A stretch of 64,000 bases of DNA from Sphingopyxis panaciterrae (GTDB lineage Bacteria > Pseudomonadota > Alphaproteobacteria > Sphingomonadales > Sphingomonadaceae), in assembly GCF_011762125.1 (NCBI RefSeq), contig NZ_JAASQN010000003.1, forward strand, positions 310,001-374,000, in the 5' to 3' direction. This document shows, one piece after another, positions 56,454-64,000 of this stretch. The notes under the pieces are model-generated. The model was not told the origin of the DNA and did not search any database. It worked only from the letters and a program-made list of their open reading frames with translations. Position 1 is the stretch's first letter. Each line of letters opens with the position of its first letter. A program made the position numbers and the translations under genes.

Positions 56454-57056
56454 TCAGGCCGCCAGCTTCGCGGCGGTGCGCGCGACGCGCTCGCCAAGAT
56501 AGCGGGCGCCGCCGAGGTCGGCTTCGCCCGGCTGGCGCGAACCGTCACCGCCGGCGATCGTCGTCGCGCCATAAGGCGCGCCGCCCTTGACCGTTTCGAC
56601 GCCCATCTGGCCGGCAAAGCCATAGTCGAGCCCGACGATCGTCAAGCCGAAGTGGAGGAGGTTGGTGAGGACCGAAAAGAGCGTCGTTTCCTGGCCGCCA
56701 TGCTGCGAACCGGTCGAGGTGAAGGCTGCACCCACCTTGCCGTTCAGCTTGCCCTGCGCCCACACGCCGCCGGCGGTGTCCCAGAAGCTGGCCATCTGGC
56801 TCGACATGCGGCCGAAGCGCGTCGGCGTGCCGACGACGATCGCGTCATAATTCGCCAGTTCGCCGGGGTCGCTCAGCAGCGGGTGCGCGGTGTCGGTCCT
56901 GAAACCCGCGGCCTGCACCACCGCTGCGGGAGCGGTTTCGGCGACGCGGCGGATGTCGACCTCGGCGCCCGCGGCGCGCGCGCCCTCGGCGACGGCGTCG
57001 GCCATCTGTTCGACATGACCATAGCTCGAATAATAAAGCACCAGTATCTTGGCCAT
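56454..57056 (-). CDS. wrbA: NAD(P)H:quinone oxidoreductase WrbA
   Basis: A 200-aa flavodoxin-fold protein, type IV quinone reductase: [20 protein letters not shown] (phosphate loop), [18 protein letters not shown] and [16 protein letters not shown]. Two-electron quinone reduction protects from semiquinone stress. Same strand as azoR and pirin. Confidence 0.95.
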   Translation of the reverse strand: MAKILVLYYSSYGHVEQMADAVAEGARAAGAEVDIRRVAETAPAAVVQAAGFRTDTAHPLLSDPGELANYDAIVVGTPTRFGRMSSQMASFWDTAGGVWAQGKLNGKVGAAFTSTGSQHGGQETTLFSVLTNLLHFGLTIVGLDYGFAGQMGVETVKGGAPYGATTIAGGDGSRQPGEADLGGARYLGERVARTAAKLAA

Positions 57057-57130
57057 AATGACTGTCCTTGCGTTGATTTGAATGGGGATGAGCCGCCGCC
57101 CCGGGATGGGGAGGGGCCGCGCCCGGCGGG

Positions 57131-57727
57131 TCAGGCGGCCTGCTGCAAGCCGTCGATTGCGGTGGCCGCGCGGCCCATCGCTTCGCCGTCCGTCAGATGG
57201 CCGTCGGCGGCGATGATCGTGACGTCGGTGATGCCGACGAAGGCCAGGATATGCTTGAGGTATCCGCTCGCGAAATCGACCGCGCTGCCCAGCGGCACGC
57301 CGCCCGAGGCGAAGACGATGAAGGCGCGCTTGCCCTTGAGCAGGCCTTCGGGGCCAGCTTCGGTATAGCGGAAGGTGCGGCGGGCGCGGGCGATCAGGTC
57401 GACCCAGGCTTTGAGCGAGGCGGGGATCGCGAAATTATAGATGGGGGCGGTGATGACGATCGTGTCGGCGGCTTCCAGCTCGGCGATCAGTTCGTCCGAC
57501 CCTGCGAGCACGGCCTTTTGCTCGTCGCTGCGCGCCGCTTCGTCGGTGAAGTTGGCGCCGATCCAACTTTCGGTCAGCAGCGCCGGCGGCGCCGTGTTGA
57601 GGTCGCGGCGGGTGACGGTCGCGCCATAGCCCTGTTCGACGAGGCGATTGACGAGCTGGTCGGCGAGCGGACGCGTCGTCGATCCTTCATTGCGGGCACT
57701 GGCGTCGATGCGAAGAATATGGGTCAT
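57131..57727 (-). CDS. azoR: FMN-dependent NADH-azoreductase
   Basis: A 198-aa flavodoxin-fold oxidoreductase ([29 protein letters not shown], then [21 protein letters not shown] and [20 protein letters not shown]). Reduces quinones and azo compounds with NADH. Start at 57727 with AAGGAG; the earlier in-frame ATG (57745) is less well placed. 74 bp to wrbA. Confidence 0.95.
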   Translation of the reverse strand: MTHILRIDASARNEGSTTRPLADQLVNRLVEQGYGATVTRRDLNTAPPALLTESWIGANFTDEAARSDEQKAVLAGSDELIAELEAADTIVITAPIYNFAIPASLKAWVDLIARARRTFRYTEAGPEGLLKGKRAFIVFASGGVPLGSAVDFASGYLKHILAFVGITDVTIIAADGHLTDGEAMGRAATAIDGLQQAA

Positions 57728-57766
57728 CGGGATACTCCTTTTCATGTCGCGGAGGCTGGGAAGGGT

Positions 57767-57848
57767 GTGCCGCGAGCCGTCCCTGTTTTGGGGGAAGGGC
57801 TCGCGGCACCAGTATGGGCCGCCGCCAGGGAGGGGGGATCGGCGGCCC
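57767..57848 (-). terminator. Paired hairpins between pirin and azoR
   Basis: Perfect 12-bp stem (57767-57778 with 57798-57809) and a 9-bp stem (57816-57824 with 57840-57848), both GC-rich, without a T-tract. May attenuate or stabilise the transcript rather than end it. Confidence 0.55.
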
Positions 57849-57856
57849 GGGGTTCG

Positions 57857-58555
57857 TCAGAGGCTGTCGACCAGCACCAGCTCGGCGTCGTCGAGCGCTT
57901 CGACCTCGATCGTGCCGACATCGCGGAGTGCGATGCCGTCGCGCGGATCGGCATCCTCGCCATTGACCCGGATGCGGCCCTTGGCGGCGACCAGATAGGC
58001 GTGGCGTCCGGCTTCGAGGCGGTACGAAATGCTTGTCCCGGCGTTCACCGTTGCGGCGGCGACGCGGGCATTGGCGCGAATCGGCAGCGCGTCTTCGTCA
58101 CCATCGATGCCGCTTGCCAGCGTCACGAACTGGCCCGAACGATCGGCCTGCGGAAACTGGCGGGCGCCCCAGCCGGGATTGCCGCCGTCACGGTCGGGCA
58201 TGATCCAGATCTGGAACAACGTCGTTTCCTCATCCTCCAGATTGAACTCGCTGTGCGTCACGCCGGTGCCGGCGCTCATCACCTGGACGTCGCCCGCCGC
58301 GGTGCGGCCGGCATTGCCCATTGAGTCGCGGTGGCTGATCGCGCCGGTGCGGACATAAGTGATGATTTCCATGTCGCGGTGCGGGTGCGGGGGGAAGCCC
58401 GACTGCGCCGCAATGGCATCGTCGTTCCAGACGCGCAGTGCGCCCCAGCCCATCCGCTTCGGGTCATGGTAGTTCGCGAAGGAGAAATGGTGACGGGCAT
58501 CGAGCCAGCCGTGGTCGGCGTGGCCGAGCGTGTCGAATTTGCGAATGTCGATCAT
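57857..58555 (-). CDS. Pirin family protein
   Basis: A 232-aa bicupin, pirin/YhhW type: HHFSFANYHDPKRMGWGALRVWNDD, FPPHPHRDMEIITYVRTG with metal-binding histidines, and VMSAGTGVTHSEFN. YhhW relatives are quercetinases. Start at 58555 with AAGGATAAGG. First gene of the set reading toward azoR, wrbA and DODA; divergent from LysR. Confidence 0.92.
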   Translation of the reverse strand: MIDIRKFDTLGHADHGWLDARHHFSFANYHDPKRMGWGALRVWNDDAIAAQSGFPPHPHRDMEIITYVRTGAISHRDSMGNAGRTAAGDVQVMSAGTGVTHSEFNLEDEETTLFQIWIMPDRDGGNPGWGARQFPQADRSGQFVTLASGIDGDEDALPIRANARVAAATVNAGTSISYRLEAGRHAYLVAAKGRIRVNGEDADPRDGIALRDVGTIEVEALDDAELVLVDSL

Positions 58556-58637
58556 GGCCTTATCCTTTCTTTCAGCGCCGCGCCGGAACATCGGTGTCCG
58601 GCGGCGCTCATCTGTTGAGGTCAAGATAGGCGGATGG

Positions 58638-58678
58638 ATCGTTTCTAAAATAGCGTAGATGGAAAACCATCGTTTCTA
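58638..58678. promoter_or_regulatory. Direct repeats in the pirin/LysR control region
   Basis: ATCGTTTCTA occurs at 58638-58647 and 58669-58678, 31 bp apart (about three helical turns), followed in each by AAAATAGCG or TATAGGCG. Between them GATGG-AAAA-CCATC forms a small inverted repeat. Candidate LysR binding sites. Confidence 0.55.
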
Positions 58679-58735
58679 TATAGGCGCTAATCATGCGGGC
58701 GATTTGCACCGTTCGCCCTAAGCTTGGAGTATCTG

Positions 58736-59683
58736 ATGGCGCTTCCCGACTATGAAGGCTGGGCCTGTTTCGTCGCCGTCGCCGATGGCGGCAGTTTCAC
58801 CACGGCGGCGGCATCGCTCGGCCTGTCGAAGGCGAGCGTGTCGAAGGCGGTGACGCGGCTCGAGGCGTCGCTCGGCATCACCTTGCTCCACCGCAGTTCG
58901 CGCGTCGTTGCGGTGTCGACCGCGGGCGAGGGGCTGCTGGGCGAGGCGCGCGCGATGGTCGCGGCGGCGACCGCAGCGACGGAGGCAGCGCGCGGCGATC
59001 GCCAGGACCTCGCGGGACCGATCCGCCTTGCCGCGCCGATGAGCTTCGGGATCAAGGTGCTCGGGCCGCCGCTCGCCGCCTTTCTCGACCGGCATCCCGC
59101 GGTCGAGATCGACGTGCTATTGAGCGACGCGCGCAACGATCCGATTGCCGAAGGGATCGACCTGACGCTGCGCATTTCGCCGCTCGCCGATTCCAGCCTG
59201 CTCGCGCGGACGATCGCGCCGGTCGCAGCGTCGGTGATCGCCAGCCCCGCCTATCTGGAGAAACATGGCACGCCCAGGCATCCGCTCGAACTCGCGGGCC
59301 ACCGGCTGATCGGCTACGGCCACCGCCAGCGCGCGATGCCGCTCCATTTCCATCGCAAGGGCGAAGAGGCGACGGTGCTGCCGACGGGCCCGCTGTTCGC
59401 GAACAATGGCGACGTCATGGTTCCGCTGATCATCGCGGGGGTCGGCATCGCGGTGCTGCCCGACTTCATTGCTGCCGACGAGCTGGCGTCGGGTGCGGTC
59501 GTCCCGATCCTGACCGACTGGTCGTTGCCGCAATCGCACCTGCACCTGTTGTCGCCGCCGTCGCGGCTGCGTCCGGCCCGTGTGCGGGCGCTCTCGGACC
59601 ATCTGGTCGATACGCTGAAGATCTCGTGCACCGGCGCGCACGACCGGTATATCGCGCTCCACCACGATGCGAAAACCGGCTGA
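58736..59683 (+). CDS. LysR family transcriptional regulator
   Basis: A 315-aa LysR protein: HTH region YEGWACFVAVADGGSFTTAAASLGLSKASVSKAVTRLEASLG, then effector domain. Start at ATG 58736 behind GGAG; an in-frame TTG at 58724 is upstream. Divergent from the pirin-azoR-wrbA-DODA cluster, so probably its quinone- or electrophile-responsive regulator, as known for QorR/YhaJ-like regulators of pirin and azoR (inference). Confidence 0.92.
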   Translation: MALPDYEGWACFVAVADGGSFTTAAASLGLSKASVSKAVTRLEASLGITLLHRSSRVVAVSTAGEGLLGEARAMVAAATAATEAARGDRQDLAGPIRLAAPMSFGIKVLGPPLAAFLDRHPAVEIDVLLSDARNDPIAEGIDLTLRISPLADSSLLARTIAPVAASVIASPAYLEKHGTPRHPLELAGHRLIGYGHRQRAMPLHFHRKGEEATVLPTGPLFANNGDVMVPLIIAGVGIAVLPDFIAADELASGAVVPILTDWSLPQSHLHLLSPPSRLRPARVRALSDHLVDTLKISCTGAHDRYIALHHDAKTG

Positions 59684-59705
59684 GCGCGTGTTGCAAATAG
59701 GGCGC

Positions 59706-59769
59706 GACTCGTGGAGTTGTGCGGGTTAAATCAAAATTAACCTTTTCCCTTCATTAGTTTCGTGGTTAA
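59706..59769 (+). promoter_or_regulatory. ctrA promoter: CcrM site and CtrA boxes
   Basis: GACTC (GANTC, 59706-59710), a perfect TTAA-N7-TTAA CtrA box (59726-59740), and a weaker TTAG-N8-TTAA (59754-59769). In Caulobacter, GANTC methylation and CtrA boxes control ctrA itself; the same logic is likely here. Confidence 0.7.
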
Positions 59770-59867
59770 TGTTCCGGCAGTCCTGAGAACGGGGTTGGTC
59801 GGTGACATCCTTGATAGTCATGCGATCGGTTCGCGGGATTATCGTGGGAACATTCAAGGGGTGCCCA

Positions 59868-60575
59868 ATGCGCGTACTGCTGATCGAGGACGAGCCGACG
59901 ACCGCGAAGGCGATCGACACGATGCTCACGACCGAAGGCTTCAACGTCTATACCACCGATCTTGGTGAGGAAGGCTTGGACCTGGGTAAGCTCTATGATT
60001 ACGACATCATCCTGCTCGACCTGAACCTGCCCGACATGCACGGCTATGACGTGCTGAAAAAGCTGCGCACCGCCAAGGTGCAGACGCCGGTGCTGATCCT
60101 GTCGGGCATTTCCGAAATGGATTCGAAGGTGCGCTCGTTCGGCTTCGGTGCCGACGATTATGTCACCAAGCCCTTCCATCGCGACGAGCTGGTCGCCCGC
60201 ATCCACGCGGTCGTCCGCCGGTCGAAGGGGCATAGCCAGAGCGTCATCAAGACGGGCAAGCTGGCGGTCAACCTCGACACCAAGACGGTCGAGGTCGACA
60301 CGACGCGCGTGCATCTGACCGGCAAGGAATATCAGATGCTCGAGCTGCTTTCGCTGCGCAAGGGCACGACGCTGACCAAGGAAATGTTCCTCAACCATCT
60401 TTATGGCGGCATGGACGAGCCCGAACTGAAGATTATCGACGTTTTTATCTGCAAGCTGCGCAAGAAGCTCGCGCTGGCCTGCGAAGGCGAAAATTATATC
60501 GAGACGGTCTGGGGCCGCGGTTATGTGCTGCGCGACATCGACGACGACGGCAACGAAGTCCGCCACGTCGCCTGA
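59868..60575 (+). CDS. ctrA: Response regulator CtrA
   Basis: The 235-aa cell-cycle regulator: receiver domain with phosphorylation site Asp51 ([15 protein letters not shown]) and an OmpR-type winged helix ending in [27 protein letters not shown]. Sequence and length match alphaproteobacterial CtrA. Start at 59868 behind AAGGGG; the 22-codon ORF extension upstream is not used. Sphingomonad CtrA mainly controls motility and related functions (known). Confidence 0.96.
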   Translation: MRVLLIEDEPTTAKAIDTMLTTEGFNVYTTDLGEEGLDLGKLYDYDIILLDLNLPDMHGYDVLKKLRTAKVQTPVLILSGISEMDSKVRSFGFGADDYVTKPFHRDELVARIHAVVRRSKGHSQSVIKTGKLAVNLDTKTVEVDTTRVHLTGKEYQMLELLSLRKGTTLTKEMFLNHLYGGMDEPELKIIDVFICKLRKKLALACEGENYIETVWGRGYVLRDIDDDGNEVRHVA

Positions 60576-60600
60576 CACCTAACGACATTCATCGTCACAA

Positions 60601-60641
60601 CCGGGGAAACCGCCACCCCCCCCCCCCCCGGCTTTTCTTTT
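60601..60641 (+). terminator. Probable ctrA terminator with 14-C tract
   Basis: CCGGGG (60601-60606) and CCCCGG (60626-60631) stem with a 14-C run at 60616-60629, then CTTTTCTTTT. Likely an intrinsic terminator whose 3' arm has grown into a homopolymer. Confidence 0.65.
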
Positions 60642-60703
60642 CGGGACATGTGATTGGAAGGGCCGTTCTCGGGGTGGTGAGCAGACGCTGCTTAACGCAC
60701 CTT

Positions 60704-60795
60704 CGTCATCCCGGACTTGATCCGGGATCCCGCTTTTTGACCGCATAATCCGTCTTTGACTTCAAGCGGGACCCCGGATCAAGTCCGGGGTGACG
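60704..60795. repeat. REP-like foldback element, family A
   Basis: CGTCATCCCGGACTTGATCC paired with GGATCAAGTCCGGGGTGACG, inner CCCGC/GCGGG. In the convergent ctrA/PilZ gap. Confidence 0.92.
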
Positions 60796-60840
60796 ATAAG
60801 GGTAATGACGGCAATCAGCCGTTCTCTGCCGTTGGCGTCT

Positions 60841-61278
60841 TCAGCGCCGGCCGATACCGCCGCCCGTGAAGGGTGAAGGGGCGATGCCCAGGCCCGGGCG
60901 CCTGGCCGAGATTCGGGGCGCCGGTACGATCTGAAACTCTGCCTTGCCGTCGGCGGTGGTGAGGCCCTCGCCCAGCGCGCCGCGCAGGCGGCCGGGATGG
61001 ATTTCAACATCGGTTTCGATCCCGAATCGCTGCTCGACGACCCAGCGCACGGTGCCCATCATCGGGTCGTGGCCGGGCAGGTATACGGTCAACCGTTCGC
61101 CAATGTGCAGCATATGCGGACTTTGTCCGCCGACCCCGCTTTGCGAGACGTTGCGAATGGTGATGTCGAACTGGCCAAGCCGCACGCAGCCAAGCGCCGC
61201 CTTCACCAGCCGTGCCTGACGCGGCTGGCGTTGGTCGGCCACGGCTGGCGCGCCGCTTTCTGCTCCAGGATCTGCCAT
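60841..61278 (-). CDS. PilZ domain protein
   Basis: A 145-aa protein with RQARLVKAALGCVRLGQFDITIRNVSQSGVGGQSP, where RQxR and an NxSxxGxG motif fit PilZ. The C-terminal tail is rich in Arg/Pro and probably disordered. Second PilZ protein in the window. Convergent with ctrA; the 273-bp upstream region (61279-61551) holds only a GC-rich hairpin and promoters, as far as I can see. Confidence 0.75.
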   Translation of the reverse strand: MADPGAESGAPAVADQRQPRQARLVKAALGCVRLGQFDITIRNVSQSGVGGQSPHMLHIGERLTVYLPGHDPMMGTVRWVVEQRFGIETDVEIHPGRLRGALGEGLTTADGKAEFQIVPAPRISARRPGLGIAPSPFTGGGIGRR

Positions 61279-61551
61279 GGACGGCCCAATAGCTTCCGCC
61301 CGGTTCCCACTCCGGGCGGTGACGATGGTCCCGCGCCTCTCGTAACAGCGGAAGGTAAATTTTCATTATAGACGTTCGGTGACCATTTGGCTGGGGGTGG
61401 GGGCCTTTCGCATCGTGCCTCAACCAATATCCGTCCGGACGATCTTCCAGATATTTGGCTCCAGTGCTTTTGATCACATGACAAGCGTTCGATCATCGTT
61501 AAACCGATGGAACCGAATGATTTTCCCAGCCAACAAAGGATCGACCAGACG

Positions 61552-62694
61552 ATGGCCAATTTTTGCTCCGAATGCGGGTCACCCCTGTCGCCGGGGGCGC
61601 GTTTCTGCGCTGCCTGCGGTGCGGCGATTGAGGCCGCGTCGAGCGAAGCGGCGCCCGCCGCCGAAGAAATCGCTCCGCTTTCCCGTGCGGCCCATGAGTC
61701 GCCCTTGCCCGATTCGAGCGCGGTCAAGGCGCCGCCGGTATCGCGCAAGCCGGCTATGATCCTGACGGGCGCGGCGCTTTTGGCGGTGGCAATCGGCGGC
61801 GGTGCCTGGCTCGGGCTGGCGAGTTCGGGAGACAAGGCCGAAACCGGTCAGGAAGCGGCGCCGGATGGCGCCAAACCCGCAGGGGAAAGCGCCTCGCTGT
61901 TCGCCGTCGCCGAAGCCAATTTGCGCAATGCGCCGACGCTCGATGGTTCCAAGGTGGTCGGATCGCTGAAGCGCGGCGAAAAAGTGACCGGTACCCTCGT
62001 CACCGATGAGCGTGGCAAACAGTGGCTGAAGGTCGACGGCACCGGGAGATTTGTGAGCCTGGCAAATCTCGCGAACGATCAGCCGCCGACGTTGGCTACC
62101 CTTGACGGCAGCGACCGGATTGCCACGGCACAATGTCCCGTTCTGGAGACGGCCGCTGCTGCATCCGCCACGAAGATGACGTTGAAACCGGGCGCCGCGA
62201 TCCGGCTGGTCGGGACAACCGCCGACGGATTTGCCGAGCTTGGTCTGCCGGGCGGCGGCGTCGGCTACACGCCTGCATCGGCCGCCTGTGCCACCGATCC
62301 CTCGCCGGCGAAGGGCGCGGTGGCGAATTCGCTGATCCAGTTCGACCCGCGCACCTGCGAACTCGGTGCCGAGTTGGAGCCCTATTTCGAGAAAGCGCGC
62401 AACGCCCGCGACCAGCAGGGTGTCGAAGAGATGGAGGAGGAATATAGTTTTCCCGTCGACAAGCGCTTTCATGGGCTGCGCGTGACGTCGGTGATCGTCG
62501 GTTATGAATGGCAAGGCGTCGCCTTCGGCGATCCGGCGAGCAAGGTTCAGGCGGCGTTTCGCGAGATGGGCTTCAAGATCGAAAAGAACGGCAGCTTCAC
62601 CGTAGCCGACGACGTCGATGTGGCGACGACGATCCGCCCGGCCGACGCCAGCGTGAAGTCGCGCGGTCAGAGTGAACTGATCTGCGGCATCTGA
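61552..62694 (+). CDS. Zinc-ribbon, single-pass, SH3-domain membrane protein
   Basis: A 380-aa protein: N-terminal zinc ribbon with four cysteines (CSECGSPLSPGARFCAACG, residues 5-23), a membrane segment near 68-92, then an SH3b-like domain (LFAVAEANLRNAPTLDGSKVVGSLKRGEKVTG) and a second similar one (AAIRLVGTTADGFAELGLPGGGVGY), and a C-terminal domain I do not recognise (EEEYSFPVDKRFHGLRVTSVIVGYEWQGVAFG). The zinc ribbon would be cytoplasmic and SH3 domains periplasmic. Start ATG at 61552; the 61507 start lacks a ribosome site. Confidence 0.75.
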   Translation: MANFCSECGSPLSPGARFCAACGAAIEAASSEAAPAAEEIAPLSRAAHESPLPDSSAVKAPPVSRKPAMILTGAALLAVAIGGGAWLGLASSGDKAETGQEAAPDGAKPAGESASLFAVAEANLRNAPTLDGSKVVGSLKRGEKVTGTLVTDERGKQWLKVDGTGRFVSLANLANDQPPTLATLDGSDRIATAQCPVLETAAAASATKMTLKPGAAIRLVGTTADGFAELGLPGGGVGYTPASAACATDPSPAKGAVANSLIQFDPRTCELGAELEPYFEKARNARDQQGVEEMEEEYSFPVDKRFHGLRVTSVIVGYEWQGVAFGDPASKVQAAFREMGFKIEKNGSFTVADDVDVATTIRPADASVKSRGQSELICGI

Positions 62695-62747
62695 TCCGGA
62701 ACCCCTTGGGCCGTAAAGCAGTTGACCGATAGTCTTTTTTGTCCGAT

Positions 62748-62767
62748 ATTTCTGTTATGACAGAAAT
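62748..62767. promoter_or_regulatory. Operator-like palindrome over the GbsR/MarR start codon
   Basis: Perfect 8-bp inverted repeat ATTTCTGT-TATG-ACAGAAAT. The spacer contains the ATG start codon (62757-62759). Fits autorepression by the encoded regulator. Confidence 0.65.
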
Positions 62768-63344
62768 TAAGGAAATAGAATTGAAGCTGCCTGCGGCGGC
62801 GACCGAATTCATCCTTCATTGGGGCAATCTCGGCGGTCAGTGGGGGGTGAACCGGTCGGTGGCACAGATCCATGCGCTGCTGTTCGTCAGCGACGGGCCG
62901 ATGCATGCCGAGGAGATCGCCGACCGTCTGGGCCTGGCGCGGTCGAATGTATCGAACTCGATCAAGGAATTGCTTGGCTGGCGGCTGATCCACCGCGTAC
63001 CGGTGCTCGGTGACCGGCGCGATCATTTCGCTGCCGAGACCGACATCTGGGAAATGGTGACGCGGATCGCAGCGGGGCGCAAGGCGCGCGAGATCGATCC
63101 CGCCGAGGCGGCGCTGAAGCTCTGCGTATCGCGCGCGGCGCAGGATCCCGAGCTCAGCGCCGGAGCGAAAGTCCGGCTGTCCGAGATGCTCGATTTCGTG
63201 ACGGTGATGAGCCGCTGGCACGACGAGATGCTGAACGTGCCCAAGCCCGCATTGATGCGGCTGATCAGGCTGGGCGCCGGGGTGACGAAGCTGTTGGGCT
63301 GGCGTCCCGGTCGCGGCAAGGATGGCGGCAAGGACGCGCGATAG
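62757..63344 (+). CDS. GbsR/MarR family transcriptional regulator
   Basis: A 195-aa winged-helix regulator: GQWGVNRSVAQIHALLFVSDGPMHAEEIADRLGLARSNVSNSIKELLGWRLIHRVPVLGDRRDHF, with a long C-terminal helical extension used for dimerisation. Start ATG at 62757, or TTG at 62739; neither has a clear ribosome site, and the palindrome covers the start. 11 bp from the next gene, DUF4166. Confidence 0.88.
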   Translation: MTEIKEIELKLPAAATEFILHWGNLGGQWGVNRSVAQIHALLFVSDGPMHAEEIADRLGLARSNVSNSIKELLGWRLIHRVPVLGDRRDHFAAETDIWEMVTRIAAGRKAREIDPAEAALKLCVSRAAQDPELSAGAKVRLSEMLDFVTVMSRWHDEMLNVPKPALMRLIRLGAGVTKLLGWRPGRGKDGGKDAR

Positions 63345-63355
63345 GGAGACGGACG

Positions 63356-64000
63356 ATGCGAAAACAGGCCATCGACAGAGCCGAAGCGCCGGGCGCCGCC
63401 GCCGTCCCGGCGCGCGAGGGCGGCGACGCGCTCTACGATTATCGCTTTCGCCGGCTGGTCGGGCGCGAGGCCTGGGATGCGCTGCCCGACGATGTCCGCC
63501 GCCGCTTTTCCAAGCGCCTCGCCGGCTCTGCAGTCGCGACCTACAGCGGGAAGATCGTCTGGACGCGGCTCTCGATCGCCGGCTGGTTGCTCGCACAGCT
63601 TTGCCGCCTGATCGGCGCGCCGCTGCCGACGAACGGGAGCGGCCGCGCGCCCGCGGCGGTGGCGGTGAGCGAGGACCGGGCGAGCGGGGGTCAGGTCTGG
63701 ACGCGTATCTATGGCCGTGCGCGCGGTCACCCCCAGGTGATTCACAGCGCCAAGCGGTTTGCCGGAACGACGGGGCTCGAAGAGCATATCGGTGGCGGCA
63801 TCGGTATGGCGCTGACCGTCCGCGCCGAGACCGATGCGCTGATCTTTCTGTCCGATCATTATTTCTGGCAGTTCGGAGGTGTCCGGCTGCGCCTGCCTCG
63901 CTGGCTCGCCCCTGGCGTCGCGCGGGTGACGCACCGGCATCTCGGGCGCGGGCGTTTCGCCTTCGACTTGCAGGTCACGCATCCGTGGCTGGGCGAGCTC
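63356..64000 (+). CDS. DUF4166 family protein, truncated at window end
   Basis: A partial gene, 215 codons and no stop before the edge. YDYRFRRLVGREAWDALPDDVRRRFSKRL, GQVWTRIYGRARGHPQVIHSAKRFAGTTGLEEHIGGGIGMALTVRAE and HYFWQFGGVRLRLPRWL are DUF4166-like. Start ATG at 63356 with GGGAGACG. Co-directional with and 11 bp after the GbsR/MarR gene, which may control it; relatives often sit beside such regulators (recollection). Confidence 0.85.
   Translation, partial: MRKQAIDRAEAPGAAAVPAREGGDALYDYRFRRLVGREAWDALPDDVRRRFSKRLAGSAVATYSGKIVWTRLSIAGWLLAQLCRLIGAPLPTNGSGRAPAAVAVSEDRASGGQVWTRIYGRARGHPQVIHSAKRFAGTTGLEEHIGGGIGMALTVRAETDALIFLSDHYFWQFGGVRLRLPRWLAPGVARVTHRHLGRGRFAFDLQVTHPWLGEL

Noticed and set aside
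62667..63596. 309-residue minus-strand frame opposite the GbsR/MarR and DUF4166 genes
   Set aside because: The plus-strand frames have clear family motifs and ribosome sites; the minus frame does not.
63023..63982. 319-residue minus-strand frame at the window end
   Set aside because: Antisense shadow of the partial DUF4166 gene.

Overview
The window is GC-rich chromosomal DNA from an alphaproteobacterium, most likely a sphingomonad close to Sphingopyxis (inference from gene content). The evidence is a CtrA response regulator under a promoter with a TTAA-N7-TTAA box and a GANTC site, a CrtZ-type carotenoid hydroxylase, sdhCDA, PhhA, a TonB receptor with DUF2946 and PepSY partners, and many foldback repeats between genes. 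I found no tRNA, rRNA, CRISPR array, prophage, transposase or conjugation gene. It reads as ordinary core and near-core chromosome, with one VapBC-type toxin-antitoxin pair as the only clearly accessory item.

Layout. 1-3.6 kb: ligA, carrying an in-frame 67-bp perfect palindrome, and a membrane sterol-desaturase-family protein. 3.9-10 kb: a metal-uptake set (DUF2946 protein, TonB receptor, PepSY membrane protein) followed by modABC. 10-16.3 kb: phhA, prmA-SDR, a soluble chemoreceptor, a divergent Lrp regulator/alanine dehydrogenase pair and a small membrane protein. 16.7-19.4 kb: sdhCDA without sdhB. 19.6-23.3 kb (minus strand): leuC-leuD-quinone oxidoreductase-DUF167. 23.5-29.5 kb: crtZ, GST, epimerase, serine hydrolase, and a CoA-transferase whose two subunit genes are separated by an acid phosphatase lipoprotein gene, with a divergent LysR gene. 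30.6-35.3 kb: HAD hydrolase, DUF2855, DUF488, VIT-type transporter, VapC/Phd, SMP-30. 35.4-43.6 kb: a putative 2OG oxygenase, aldehyde dehydrogenase, a pteridine-reductase-like SDR with folB, GNAT, DUF1285-NUDIX-CCA transferase, and a GGDEF-EAL protein. 43.6-50.9 kb: parC, a Fur-box-preceded small protein with ferredoxin-NADP reductase, an M20 peptidase, and an acyltransferase/DUF1295 operon. 51-55.4 kb: lipoprotein, 2OG oxygenase, EVE, PilZ, and rluA-arfB-SRAP, where the SRAP protein has lost all its catalytic residues. 55.6-59.7 kb: a quinone/electrophile defence cluster (pirin, azoR, wrbA, DODA dioxygenase) facing a LysR regulator. 59.8-64 kb: ctrA, PilZ, a zinc-ribbon/SH3 membrane protein, a GbsR/MarR regulator and a truncated DUF4166 gene.

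The most distinctive structure is not a gene. At least four families of long inverted repeats occupy the gaps. Every convergent gene gap longer than about 50 bp holds a hairpin, one element lies inside ligA, one sits inside the modA-modB gap, and two 140-bp copies differ by a single base although they are 52 kb apart. I did not find a convincing undescribed multi-gene system. The best leads are the catalytically dead SRAP protein, the protein-embedded palindrome and the scoA-phosphatase-scoB arrangement.
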